Part shown: positions 7,402 to 14,608 of the stretch, one piece after another
How the letters are laid out: each line of letters opens with the position of its first letter
Numbering within the stretch: the stretch's first letter is position 1
From: JAEXNA01 sp050486105
GTDB taxonomy: Bacteria > Vulcanimicrobiota > Xenobia > Xenobiales > JADMJV01
NCBI GenBank assembly: GCA_050486105.1
Contig: JBJHCR010000083.1
Coordinates: 1 to 20,614 of the forward strand
Direction of reading: 5' to 3'
DNA: 20,614 nucleotides
Translations under genes and position numbers: made by a program
Notes under the pieces: model-generated
The model's database searches: none
Seen by the model: the letters and a program-made list of their open reading frames with translations, nothing else
What the model was told of the DNA's origin: nothing

Positions 7402-7608
7402 CACATTTTGTTCACATCCGAGTTTTTTATAAAACCATCCTTTCAGGCCGAAAAAGCCCGAAAAATCGACAATCACCATGGTCTGCCATGAAGGCCACTT
7501 TGCCCGACTTGTCCGTCAGTTTACATCCTGTTAATAATTTTGACTTCATGCGGCAGCCTCCTAGTGCTAAAGTAGTGCCAGAGGGAAGCATCCCAGGAGG
7601 AACAAAAA
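7400..7608 (+). promoter_or_regulatory. AT-rich leader/promoter region of the 7609 gene, with a direct repeat
   Basis: This 200-base stretch has no ORF. TTCACAT occurs at 7400-7406 and 7411-7417, one helical turn apart, a possible protein-binding site. TTTATAAAAC lies at 7426-7435. TTGTCC (7509-7514) and TAATAA (7532-7537) are 17 bases apart and could be a weak promoter; TTGACT is at 7540-7545. None is decisive. The clear element is the ribosome binding site AGGAGG at 7595-7600, eight bases before ATG 7609. Confidence 0.35.
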
Positions 7609-8139
7609 ATGGACGCAGGCAAATTTTCAAACTTTAATATCGGGTCGGTCGGGGGACACAAACCGAACGTCAAAAAAAGTGAGGATCTTCCAAAGAAGCT
7701 TCCGAACATCGAGGTTGACCCGAAAGAATCGGTACAGCTAGGCGGTCTGGCAGGTCACCAACTCGGACTCGGCGGTTTGCTCGGCAGCTTGAACGAAACC
7801 CAGCTTGAATCCATTGGGTTGCCGGTAGATGAGCTGAAGACCAACGCACAGGAAGCTCCCAAATCGGCCCCCAGCTCTATCCCGATGGAGATCGACGGAC
7901 TGCTTCTGGCAGGAGTGAACAGCACCGGACATGTCAGCAAGCCCAGTTTGGGAGACTTGACTGCGCTCAACAGCATCGGCAGCCCTACTCTCACCACCCT
8001 CGACGGAAAGACTTTGGCTTCGGTGAGCCCGCTGCAACCGATCACCGAAACAAAAATGCCCACCACCTCCATCAGTCTATTGAATGGACTCGAAAGTGAA
8101 TTCTTCGTGACCACTAGCGGTCGCCAAATCGCTCTGTAG
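7609..8139 (+). CDS. Unrecognised 176-residue protein, single-gene unit
   Basis: ATG 7609 follows a consensus AGGAGG at 7595-7600 with ideal spacing, and a strong terminator lies 24 bases after the stop, so the gene is real and monocistronic. The protein has no signal peptide, membrane span or cysteine. It begins MDAGKFSNFNIGSVGG, has a Lys-rich patch (KKSEDLPKKLP), a Leu/Gly stretch GGLAGHQLGLGGLLGSLNET at about residues 45-64, and is Ser/Thr/Pro/Leu-rich to the end, with no recognisable fold motif. Composition suggests a largely disordered or repetitive cytosolic or non-classically exported protein. I do not recognise a family. The very good translation signals suggest it is well expressed. 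Confidence 0.7.
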   Translation: MDAGKFSNFNIGSVGGHKPNVKKSEDLPKKLPNIEVDPKESVQLGGLAGHQLGLGGLLGSLNETQLESIGLPVDELKTNAQEAPKSAPSSIPMEIDGLLLAGVNSTGHVSKPSLGDLTALNSIGSPTLTTLDGKTLASVSPLQPITETKMPTTSISLLNGLESEFFVTTSGRQIAL

Positions 8140-8162
8140 CGCCTCCCTAAAACGGACTCTGC

Positions 8163-8194
8163 AAAAAACGCCCCGACGCAGGGGGCGTTTTTTT
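8163..8194. terminator. Bidirectional intrinsic terminator between convergent genes
   Basis: AAAAAACGCCCC (8163-8174) pairs with GGGGCGTTTTTT (8182-8193) around a 7-base loop, followed by a T-run on the plus strand. On the minus strand the A-run becomes the T-run. It therefore serves both the gene ending at 8139 and mnmA ending at 8218. Confidence 0.9.
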
Positions 8195-8217
8195 ATTCTA
8201 GGAAGGCGAGAAACCGT

Positions 8218-9285
8218 TCAAAAGCTGGAGTGAATGGTGCCTCCACCCAAGACTTCATCTCCGCGATAGAACACTGCTGCTTGCCCTGGACTCAGGGCCC
8301 GTTGGGGCTGTTCAAAATGAACCTCGATCAGTTCGTCCTCTAGAGTTCCGTGCAACTGTGCCGGAACTCCTCGATGCGTAGAGCGGTACTGAACCACCGA
8401 CTCTGCGGGAAAACGGTCATCGATCCAGTTCAATTCGTCGACTCTCATTCCGATTCGGTCGAGTTCCTCAGCGTCTCCCACAACCAGAGTATTCTGAGCG
8501 ACTTTGAGTTCTAGAACGTACCGGGGCTTGCCAGTGGCGATCCCCAAGCCCTTTCGCTGACCTATCGTATACAAACCAACACCGCGGTGCTCACCGAGCA
8601 CCTTCCCACTAGAGTCTTCAATAAGTCCTGCTCCCTGCTCGGGCAGATGGCTGGCCAGAAAACCAGCGGTGTCCCCATCTGGGATAAAGCAAAGATCCAT
8701 GCTTTCCTTCTTATGGGCCACTCCAAGCTCAAGCTCGACGGCCATCTGCCGAATTTCAGGCTTCCTGAGACCTCCTAGGGGAAAGAGCACCTTCGAGAGC
8801 TGATTCTGAGTCAAAGAGGCGAGCACGTAAGACTGATCTTTATCGAGATCTTCTCCTCTCATCAAGCGATATCGCCCAGTTGCAGAATCCTTCTCGATCC
8901 TAGCATAATGCCCGGTGACTACCGCCTCAGCATCGAGGGCCTCGGCTCGACTCAGAAGATGATCGAACTTGATGTGTTGATTACATCGCCTGCAGGGATT
9001 AGGGGTTCGTCCCTGTCGGTATTCTTCCACAAAATCGGATATGACATGCCGTTCGAACTCCTCCCTCAGGTTGAAAGCATAGTGGGGAATTTCAAGCTTC
9101 CAAGCCACCTTTTCGGCATCGGTCACATCCCAAACAGAGCAGCAGCCACGCCCCTTATGAGCCGAACTCTCATCATTCGGAGCCAGGGTCATGGTCACCC
9201 CGATCACTTCGTGTCCAGCCTGCTTCATCAAAGCTGCAGCAACCGAACTGTCTACCCCTCCGCTCATGGCTACTACAACTCTCAC
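8218..9285 (-). CDS. mnmA: tRNA-specific 2-thiouridylase MnmA
   Basis: MnmA adenylates and thiolates U34 of tRNA-Lys, -Glu and -Gln to give s2U34. The 355-residue protein has normal family length. It shows the PP-loop SGGVDSS at 8-14, catalytic Cys98 in NPCRRCN, GHYAR at about 125-129, DQSY at 150-153, and the second catalytic Cys199 in DLCFIPDGD. The C-terminal part contains GLGIATGKPRYV and ends in the beta-barrel typical of the family (RALSPGQAAVFY). The start GTG (9285-9283) overlaps the stop of the upstream cysteine desulfurase as GTGA, so the two are coupled. The pairing equals Bacillus yrvO-mnmA, in which the desulfurase feeds sulfur directly to MnmA. It shares the terminator at 8163-8194. 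Confidence 0.96.
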   Translation of the reverse strand: MRVVVAMSGGVDSSVAAALMKQAGHEVIGVTMTLAPNDESSAHKGRGCCSVWDVTDAEKVAWKLEIPHYAFNLREEFERHVISDFVEEYRQGRTPNPCRRCNQHIKFDHLLSRAEALDAEAVVTGHYARIEKDSATGRYRLMRGEDLDKDQSYVLASLTQNQLSKVLFPLGGLRKPEIRQMAVELELGVAHKKESMDLCFIPDGDTAGFLASHLPEQGAGLIEDSSGKVLGEHRGVGLYTIGQRKGLGIATGKPRYVLELKVAQNTLVVGDAEELDRIGMRVDELNWIDDRFPAESVVQYRSTHRGVPAQLHGTLEDELIEVHFEQPQRALSPGQAAVFYRGDEVLGGGTIHSSF

Positions 9286-10433
9286 CTTTGCACCACTCGC
9301 TCTCTCTTTGCCATACTTTCAACCGTGTCCAAGACCATCTTTGCTCCTAATTCTACGTCCTCCTCAGTGGTTCCCCACCCAAAGGAAAAGCGCACCAAGC
9401 TTTTTCTTCGAGCTCTTTCCACTCCAAGCTCAGCCAAGACTCTGGAGGGCTCGATGGCGTTCGAGGCACAGGCTGATCCGGATGAGGCACATAAGCCTTT
9501 GAGATCCCACTGCACCAACAATGCTTCAGCCGGAAGGTTTCCGAACAACCAAGAGGAGATCTGATGGGCTCTGGAAGCGGGGTCTTCCGGTCCCAGCAAA
9601 GTTGCTTGGGGAAGGCCCGCCTTGAGGACCTCTTCAAATCGATTTCTCAACAGCAGCAGGCGGTCTGCCACCTCGGAGAATGTCTCCCTGAGAGCTATCG
9701 CCAACGAGGAAGCTCTCAGCACCTCGGAGGTCCCAGCACGTCGACCGTCTTCTTGAGCCCCACCCAGCATCCGTGGGGCCAAGGGAATCCCTTTGCGGAC
9801 ATACAGCAGCCCCCCGGGCAAACCACCCAACTTGTGCCCCGAAAGACTTACCAAATCGACCGCTCCTTCTTGAATCAGTTCCCGAGCCAGGTTTGGGTCC
9901 TGAACCGCATCGGTATGCAATACGGCTCCGAACTCCCGACAGATCTCAGCGATTCGAAGGAGAGGTTGTCGAGTCCCAATCTCATTGTTCACCGCCATGA
10001 TGGAAACCAGAGCCGAAGGATTCTCGCTCAAGCCAAACCTCAAAGCCTGGAGATCGACCAAACCGCTCTGGTCAACCCTAAGCCAATCCACGGGTACACC
10101 TCGATGGCCCAATCTTTGAGCAGGAATGAAAATCGCTGCGTGCTCTATGGTGCTGGTGAGTAACCGGTGGCAGCGGGTGTCCGGATGCTCGAGAACCCCG
10201 AACAGGGCCAGGTTGTCAGCCTCGGTAGCCCCGCTACAGAAGACCATCTCTTCAACCTCCGCGCCAAGTAGGGTTGCGCACTCCTCCCGGGCAGATTCCA
10301 GAAGATGCCTTGCCTTGCGACCTGCTCGGTGCGGAGAGGAAGGATTGCCGAGAAACTCTGAACACAAAGTTGTCACCGTTTCCGAGACGGCTGGACGCAA
10401 AGGAGCAGTTGCAGCATAATCAAAGTAGATCAT
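9282..10433 (-). CDS. Cysteine desulfurase (NifS/IscS class, YrvO-like)
   Basis: This PLP enzyme converts cysteine to alanine and an enzyme persulfide. Starting at ATG 10433 gives 383 residues beginning MIYFDYAATAPLRP, the family N-terminus. Visible motifs are GATEADNLA, STIEHAA, AVNNEIGTRQP, HTDAVQ, the PLP lysine in SLSGHKLGG, GAQEDGRRAGTSE, and the catalytic Cys in CASSGSACAS. The frame is open 53 codons further upstream, but those codons have no family similarity, and a consensus promoter lies inside them (TTGACG/TATACT, 10513-10485), so transcription starts downstream of the longer start. No clear SD precedes the ATG. The next gene, mnmA, overlaps by 4 bases. The likely job is to supply sulfur to MnmA, and perhaps Fe-S assembly. 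Confidence 0.93.
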   Translation of the reverse strand: MIYFDYAATAPLRPAVSETVTTLCSEFLGNPSSPHRAGRKARHLLESAREECATLLGAEVEEMVFCSGATEADNLALFGVLEHPDTRCHRLLTSTIEHAAIFIPAQRLGHRGVPVDWLRVDQSGLVDLQALRFGLSENPSALVSIMAVNNEIGTRQPLLRIAEICREFGAVLHTDAVQDPNLARELIQEGAVDLVSLSGHKLGGLPGGLLYVRKGIPLAPRMLGGAQEDGRRAGTSEVLRASSLAIALRETFSEVADRLLLLRNRFEEVLKAGLPQATLLGPEDPASRAHQISSWLFGNLPAEALLVQWDLKGLCASSGSACASNAIEPSRVLAELGVERARRKSLVRFSFGWGTTEEDVELGAKMVLDTVESMAKRERVVQR

Positions 10434-10484
10434 AGATTTTAAGGGGAAAGAGCGACTTGAATGAAGAATTGCTCTTCGCCCGGA

Positions 10485-10513
10485 AGTATAGACCCCTTGG
10501 CCCTTCGCGTCAA
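10485..10513 (-). promoter_or_regulatory. Sigma70-type promoter of the desulfurase-mnmA operon
   Basis: On the minus strand TTGACG (10513-10508) is followed after exactly 17 bases by TATACT (10490-10485). The expected transcription start is near 10478, leaving a leader of about 45 bases before ATG 10433. The leader contains GAAGAGC and GCTCTTTC, which could form a small stem. Confidence 0.8.
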
Positions 10514-10570
10514 CGGCGCGCACGGCTCCTGGCTCGACGCCTAAAAGGATTTTTGGTAGTCCGACGGTGA

Positions 10571-10588
10571 TCCGCTTCGCGGTTTTTT
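10571..10588 (+). terminator. Short terminator-like hairpin in the divergent intergenic region
   Basis: CCGC-TTC-GCGG (10572-10582) is followed by six T (10583-10588). The stem is only 4 bp. No forward transcript is expected here because the genes on both sides diverge, so it may simply insulate the PycTM gene from read-through, or be chance. Confidence 0.25.
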
Positions 10589-10596
10589 GCATAAAG

Positions 10597-10640
10597 TGTC
10601 ATGACTGTCACAGATCAATGACCGAAAGATGACTTATAAT
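10597..10640 (+). promoter_or_regulatory. Leaderless promoter with a GTCA/TGAC repeat cluster upstream of the PycTM-like gene
   Basis: A perfect -10 hexamer TATAAT (10635-10640) stands seven bases before ATG 10648, so transcription should begin at or next to the ATG; no SD exists. No good -35 is seen at 16-18 bases. Upstream are TGTCA at 10597 and 10606, TGAC at 10602, 10619 and 10630, and the 8-base palindrome GTCATGAC (10598-10605). The lack of a -35 with clustered half-sites would fit an activator-dependent promoter. Confidence 0.55.
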
Positions 10641-10647
10641 CAAACTT

Positions 10648-11232
10648 ATGGCCCACTCAACAAACCCTAAAGTGCAAGAAGCAGAACACTCTCAAGAACA
10701 GTCGTTCAACGAACTATTCGGAATCTTGAGCTACAATCAAGGTCTGGTCGAATTTGCCGATAGTAAAGCTGGGAGTCTCATTCTTCTGAACTCACTCCTG
10801 ATTGCAGCGGTGGGAACCCTCTCCTCCGACGGTCACATGGGGACCCTCAAGCTCATCTCCGTCGTCTTGAGTTCTGCAGCAGTGTACTTCTGCTTCCAGG
10901 TTATCTCCAGCAAGGGACCAGTCAATGACGGCCCTGGCTCTTCAGACGACCCTCAGATCAAGAAACCTCGCTCGTGCACCGGTTGGCAGGCCAACGATTT
11001 TGTCTTCTTCGACTGTATCTCAGGGCACAAGAGTGGACAGTCGTTCGTTCAGGCCTTTTTGAATTCCGACCCGTCGGCCCGGAGCCAGGCGATCTTGCAG
11101 AGAACCCACATCATAGCCGGGATCGCCCAGCGCAAATTCACCCAATACCGACAAGCGCAGCAGATGACCTCATTAGCTCTGGGGGTCTGGGTGGTCGTCA
11201 ATCTGATACCCTTTCTCGGGCATATGTCCTAG
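10648..11232 (+). CDS. PycTM-like membrane protein (Pycsar effector TM / DUF5706 type)
   Basis: This 194-residue protein starts at ATG 10648 directly after a -10 box. Residues 26-58 (LSYNQGLVEFADSKAGSLIL and onward) carry the hallmark of the Pycsar effector TM family, an amphipathic helix running into ADSKAG and then a hydrophobic hairpin. Membrane segments lie at about 41-57, 66-84 and 174-190. The soluble middle holds FFDCISGHKSGQSFVQAFL and the helix IIAGIAQRKFTQYRQAQQMT, matching the family's last helix before the third span. In Pycsar defence such proteins respond to cCMP or cUMP and disrupt the inner membrane. No nucleotide cyclase is next to it, and the neighbours are housekeeping genes, so it may be a domesticated or orphan member, or a non-defence relative. 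Family assignment is from pattern only. Confidence 0.65.
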   Translation: MAHSTNPKVQEAEHSQEQSFNELFGILSYNQGLVEFADSKAGSLILLNSLLIAAVGTLSSDGHMGTLKLISVVLSSAAVYFCFQVISSKGPVNDGPGSSDDPQIKKPRSCTGWQANDFVFFDCISGHKSGQSFVQAFLNSDPSARSQAILQRTHIIAGIAQRKFTQYRQAQQMTSLALGVWVVVNLIPFLGHMS

Positions 11233-11248
11233 ATCGTCATAACCTCCC

Positions 11249-12814
11249 TTGAAGAAACTCCACCTTGAACTCACTCTAACACCTAGCGAGGCCGCCGATC
11301 CCGAAAAGATTCGAAGCCTATGCGCACGCAAGCTTAAGATCTCCAACCCCCATTTTGAAGTTTGCCCTACGCGCCGGTCTATCGACGCCCGTCGAGGGTC
11401 TCCCAAAGTCCACCTCACCGTGGAGGTTTGGCCGTCTGGCCCGCCTCCCCGAGAACCCCGACTGTTGGATCGTCTGCCGGATCGGTTGCACCGTCGAGTC
11501 CTGATCGTCGGGGCCGGGCCGGCTGGTTATTTTTGTGCGCTGGAATTGCTGTTCCACGGAATCAAGCCCATCGTTCTGGAGCGAGGAAAGGACACCAGAG
11601 CCCGGCGTTATGATCTTAGAGCGATCATGCAGTTCGATCGGGTGAACCCCGACTCCAACTATTGCTTTGGAGAAGGCGGGGCCGGCACCTATTCCGATGG
11701 CAAGCTCTATACCCGGTCGGGGAAACGTGGCGAGATCGGCCGTGTCTTGAAGCTCTTGGTGGAGCACGGAGCTCGTCCCGAAATCCTGGTCGACACTCAC
11801 CCCCACATAGGCTCAAACAAGCTCCCTTATGTGGTGGAAAATCTGCGCCAAACCATTCTTGATGCGGGAGGCGAAATCCACTTCAATGCTCGAGTCACCG
11901 ATCTGGTTTTGGCCCGAGATTCCGTTCGTGGGGTGGTCTTGGGCGAAGGTCCAACCGTTGAGACCGGAGATGCAGTGGTGCTCGCCACCGGACACTCGGC
12001 CAGAGACATTTTTGAACTCCTCCAACGAAAAGGCCTACAAGTCGAATCCAAACCCTTCGCCCTAGGGCTTAGAGTAGAGCACCCCCAACCTCTGATCGAT
12101 GAGATCCAATATAGGCAGAATCCCCGAGACGAGTATCTCCCTGCGGCCAGCTACCGGCTCGCTAAAGATGGTGTCTACTCGTTTTGCATGTGTCCCGGAG
12201 GATTGATCGTCCCGGCCGCCACCGCGCCAGGGGAGATCGTGGTCAACGGCATGTCCATGTCGAAGCGCAACTCCCGATGGGCTAACTCCGGGATCGTCAC
12301 CAGCGTGGAGAACGAAGATGTGGCGCCCCTGCTCCACGAATTCGGTCCCCTGGCAGGACTGGAGTTTCAGCGCCGGATCGAGCGCGCGGCCTTCGCTGCC
12401 AATCAGGATGACTCACAGAAAGCACCGGCTCAGCTCCTCCTCGATTTCCTGGAAGACCGGCAATCGCAAGACCTACCACGAACTTCCTATATTCCCGGGG
12501 TGGTCTCCACTCGCTTGAGTCAGGTCTTACCTGAACGCATTACCACTGCCCTGATGGCTGGATTCCGCAGGTTTGGAGAAACCATGCCCAGGTTTCTCAG
12601 TGACGATGCGGTGGTCGTAGGAGTCGAATCAAGGACGAGTTCCCCGGTCAAGATTCCGCGTAAGGGGGACCAACTCAGCCACCCCCAAGTCCCTAACCTG
12701 TTCCCATGTGGAGAAGGAGCCGGCTATGCCGGAGGGATTGTCTCGGCAGCTATGGATGGCCAAAGAGTAGCCCAGCAAGTCGCCGTTCACCTAAGTCAAA
12801 GCAGTCCAACTTAA
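11249..12814 (+). CDS. FAD-dependent dehydrogenase of the COG2509 family
   Basis: This 521-residue flavoprotein has an N-terminal alpha/beta domain (about 1-80), then the Rossmann motif VLIVGAGPAGYFCALELL with GAGPAG at about 88-93. It also has the family signature NYCFGEGGAGTYSDGKLYTR at about 136-155 and a second conserved block PHIGSNKLPYVVENLR. GDAVVLATGHSARDIFELL, GVYSFCMCPGGLIVPAA and FPCGEGAGYAGGIVSAAMDG follow in order. Length and motif order fit uncharacterised NAD(P)/FAD dehydrogenases found in most phyla; the electron acceptor is not known. The start is TTG 11249. An in-frame TAA at 11240 rules out a longer protein, and no SD is seen; CATAAC at 11238-11243 could be a poor -10 for a leaderless message. 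The gene begins 16 bases after the PycTM-like gene. Confidence 0.88.
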   Translation: MKKLHLELTLTPSEAADPEKIRSLCARKLKISNPHFEVCPTRRSIDARRGSPKVHLTVEVWPSGPPPREPRLLDRLPDRLHRRVLIVGAGPAGYFCALELLFHGIKPIVLERGKDTRARRYDLRAIMQFDRVNPDSNYCFGEGGAGTYSDGKLYTRSGKRGEIGRVLKLLVEHGARPEILVDTHPHIGSNKLPYVVENLRQTILDAGGEIHFNARVTDLVLARDSVRGVVLGEGPTVETGDAVVLATGHSARDIFELLQRKGLQVESKPFALGLRVEHPQPLIDEIQYRQNPRDEYLPAASYRLAKDGVYSFCMCPGGLIVPAATAPGEIVVNGMSMSKRNSRWANSGIVTSVENEDVAPLLHEFGPLAGLEFQRRIERAAFAANQDDSQKAPAQLLLDFLEDRQSQDLPRTSYIPGVVSTRLSQVLPERITTALMAGFRRFGETMPRFLSDDAVVVGVESRTSSPVKIPRKGDQLSHPQVPNLFPCGEGAGYAGGIVSAAMDGQRVAQQVAVHLSQSSPT

Positions 12815-12860
12815 CGAGTTTCACAAGGGGCGAGGGGCACTTCGACGAAGGCCCGTTTCC

Positions 12861-13193
12861 ATGGAACGTTTGCTTTGCCCCGCCTGCCAAGAGTTGATGC
12901 GCCCTATTGAGCTCGGGGAGATCAGCATTGACGAGTGTCGTTTCTGCGACGGCCTCTGGCTGGATAGAGACGAGCCAGAACAACTGGCTAAACTCGACAT
13001 CATTGGGAAACACTTACTGCAACCTATGACCTTCGACGATTCTAAGCAAAGAAAAGCCGAAGGAGACCGCATCTGTCCCCGATGCCAAATTGCGCTTGAG
13101 GTTCACGTTCATCGAACGGTGACCATCGATGTCTGTGGACAGTGCCGAGGGCTATTTCTGGACCGTTGGGAACTCCAAGAATTGCTGAAGTGA
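12861..13193 (+). CDS. Double TFIIB-type zinc-ribbon protein
   Basis: This 110-residue protein is two tandem zinc ribbons of the zf-TFIIB type. The first has CPAC at 6-9 and CRFC at about 26-29 followed by DGLWLDRDEPEQL. The second has CPRC at about 72-75 and CGQC at about 92-95 followed by RGLFLDRWELQELL. All eight cysteines are present, so two zinc ions should bind. Such proteins are common small bacterial proteins of unknown function. The start ATG 12861 has GAAGG about nine bases upstream, and the gene begins 46 bases after the flavoprotein gene, probably in the same transcript. Confidence 0.85.
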   Translation: MERLLCPACQELMRPIELGEISIDECRFCDGLWLDRDEPEQLAKLDIIGKHLLQPMTFDDSKQRKAEGDRICPRCQIALEVHVHRTVTIDVCGQCRGLFLDRWELQELLK

Positions 13194-13307
13194 ATTCAGT
13201 GAACTCACCTTTCCAGGGAGATCACTCTAGACGACGAAGGGGTGCAACCAGGGGAGACCGGAGAAATATGGCTCCGGACATTGGGAGGTCGTCTCATAGG
13301 GCAAGCG

Positions 13308-13886
13308 GTGTCAACATTCGAGTGCCGGCATTCTAGATCAAGACCCAAGTGCGCTCGCGAGCCTGCGCGAAGGAGTCAAGCCCAACAGTCTACGCATCGG
13401 GCTTGCGTTGCATTTCCACGTGCTTTAACCCAGTGCCGGAGGATCTGCTCGAGTCACCCAGGACTCACCCTAATGGAGGTCATAATAGCCCTGGGTCTCA
13501 CCGCTATTATCTCCATACTCGTCATGGGTCTTCTCATTCGGCTCCTCACCAGCAGTGGAGCTTCCTCGCATCAAACCGCGGCAGCCATCCTGGCTCACGA
13601 AGTTCTAGAGACGGCCACCGCTGCCGGACCTCCCAGTTGGGGGTTTGGCAGCGGTGACCAAACACAATGGACGGGTTCTCGAGATCTCATTCTTCCCGGT
13701 GATGAAAAAGAAACCCAGTTTCAGTTCCAATTGGAGGCCGTCACTCTCAGGGACTCACCCGACGATCTCGGGACGGTGCACCAGTTGAAGGTCACCGTGT
13801 GGTGGTGGGGAGACGAGCCTGGCTATCGAACCGAGCAAGGACGCACCTCCGTGGATGCTATCAGGACAGTTTATGTTCGCAAGTAG
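13308..13886 (+). CDS. PilV-like minor prepilin, start uncertain
   Basis: The prepilin signature PG|LTLMEVIIALGLTAIISI puts the prepilin peptidase cut after Gly at 13461-13463, with Glu5 of the mature protein present, followed by a hydrophobic helix. The mature protein is 140 residues; it shows the dipeptide-rich globular part ending RTSVDAIRTVYVRK, with no cysteine pair. The start is unclear. No ATG, GTG or TTG lies in frame within 50 codons of the cut. GTG 13308 has AGGG six bases upstream and would give a 52-residue basic leader, while GTG 13242 would give 74. GGAGG at 13438-13442 looks like an SD without a start. The stop overlaps the next pilin gene by 14 bases. It probably primes or tips a type IV pilus or pseudopilus. 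Confidence 0.7.
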   Translation: MSTFECRHSRSRPKCAREPARRSQAQQSTHRACVAFPRALTQCRRICSSHPGLTLMEVIIALGLTAIISILVMGLLIRLLTSSGASSHQTAAAILAHEVLETATAAGPPSWGFGSGDQTQWTGSRDLILPGDEKETQFQFQLEAVTLRDSPDDLGTVHQLKVTVWWWGDEPGYRTEQGRTSVDAIRTVYVRK

Positions 13887-14538
13887 GAGACGAGCAGTAC
13901 GGGGATTTCAGGCTGCAGAGTTGCTCATTGCGAGCGTCATTTTCTTGCTTATTTCCCTGGTGTGCTTTTTCGCTGCCGCAGCCGGCTTTCGAATTTTCAC
14001 GCAAACAACCAGCCGACAGATCCTGCAGCGGGACGCCAGAGCTATATTCGCTTGGTTGCAGCGGGATGCCGGAATGACGAATCTGCTGCTTTGTGCCCGC
14101 GAGCAAAGAACGAGCATCGACGGCCATCGTATCGACAGTTTGGGGATTGCCGCCATGGACAGTTGGCAAGAGCCGATCGCTCTGGATTTCAATGGCCTTC
14201 CAGCTTGGAATAGGGTGATCTCTTATGTGGTGAACTCCCCGGGTTCCGGACCCGGGACCCTGCTTCGGCAGGTGCGCAGTCCAGGTGGAGCGACCATCCC
14301 ACTCACCGAAACGGATGTGTCCACCATCCTTTCCTCTTCGAGTCCAGCCACGGACCAGCGTCGGCTCTCAGGAGCGATCCGAAGTTTTGCGGTAGAGGTC
14401 TCTGTCCACAGAGAGCTTTTGATTTTTGAGATGGTTCTAGAAGAACTGACGGTCAGCGGCGGCAGCGGACGGCAACGTTCCGAAGTCTTGGAACTGCAGA
14501 CGGTGATCCGTCCTCAGAACACCTGGCCAAGCATCTAG
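13873..14538 (+). CDS. PilW-like minor prepilin
   Basis: This 221-residue protein starts at ATG 13873, with AGGA at 13863-13866 six bases upstream; ATG 13855 is possible but lacks an SD and lengthens the leader. The leader MFASRRRAVRG is short and basic, cleaved before FQAAELLIASVIFLLISLVC, with Glu5 of the mature protein conserved and a hydrophobic helix. The globular part contains RILQRDARAIFAWLQRDAGM, like the alpha-helical spine of PilW (which usually reads LxxDLRxAG), and later AIRSFAVEVSVHRE and a closing beta region. It overlaps the PilV-like gene by 14 bases. It belongs with the neighbours to an inner-membrane pilus priming complex. Confidence 0.75.
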   Translation: MFASRRRAVRGFQAAELLIASVIFLLISLVCFFAAAAGFRIFTQTTSRQILQRDARAIFAWLQRDAGMTNLLLCAREQRTSIDGHRIDSLGIAAMDSWQEPIALDFNGLPAWNRVISYVVNSPGSGPGTLLRQVRSPGGATIPLTETDVSTILSSSSPATDQRRLSGAIRSFAVEVSVHRELLIFEMVLEELTVSGGSGRQRSEVLELQTVIRPQNTWPSI

Positions 14539-14596
14539 GGTCGTCTTCTTCAGAATATCCGTCTGGAAAACCGGGGAATTTCTTCAATAACTGTGC

Positions 14597-14608
14597 TAGA
14601 CTTGAGGG
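14597..14608 (+). promoter_or_regulatory. Possible -10 for a leaderless PilX-like message
   Basis: TAGACT (14597-14602), preceded by TGTGC as in extended -10 elements, ends six bases before GTG 14609. An in-frame TGA at 14603-14605 forbids a longer protein and leaves no room for a normally spaced SD; GAGGGG at 14604-14609 is too close. The arrangement is the same as at 10635-10648. Confidence 0.4.

Noticed and set aside
8908..9564. Long forward open frame (about 218 codons) across mnmA and the cysteine desulfurase
   Set aside because: It lies antisense to two well-identified genes, and its translation shows no domain or plausible composition. It is a shadow of their codon use.
10434..10592. 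N-terminal extension of the cysteine desulfurase
   Set aside because: Contains the operon promoter and lacks family similarity; the family N-terminus begins at the internal ATG.
13268..13336. Small ORF starting ATG 13268 (22 codons) with a weak SD
   Set aside because: Very short, no recognisable motif, and overlaps the uncertain leader of the pilin gene in another frame.
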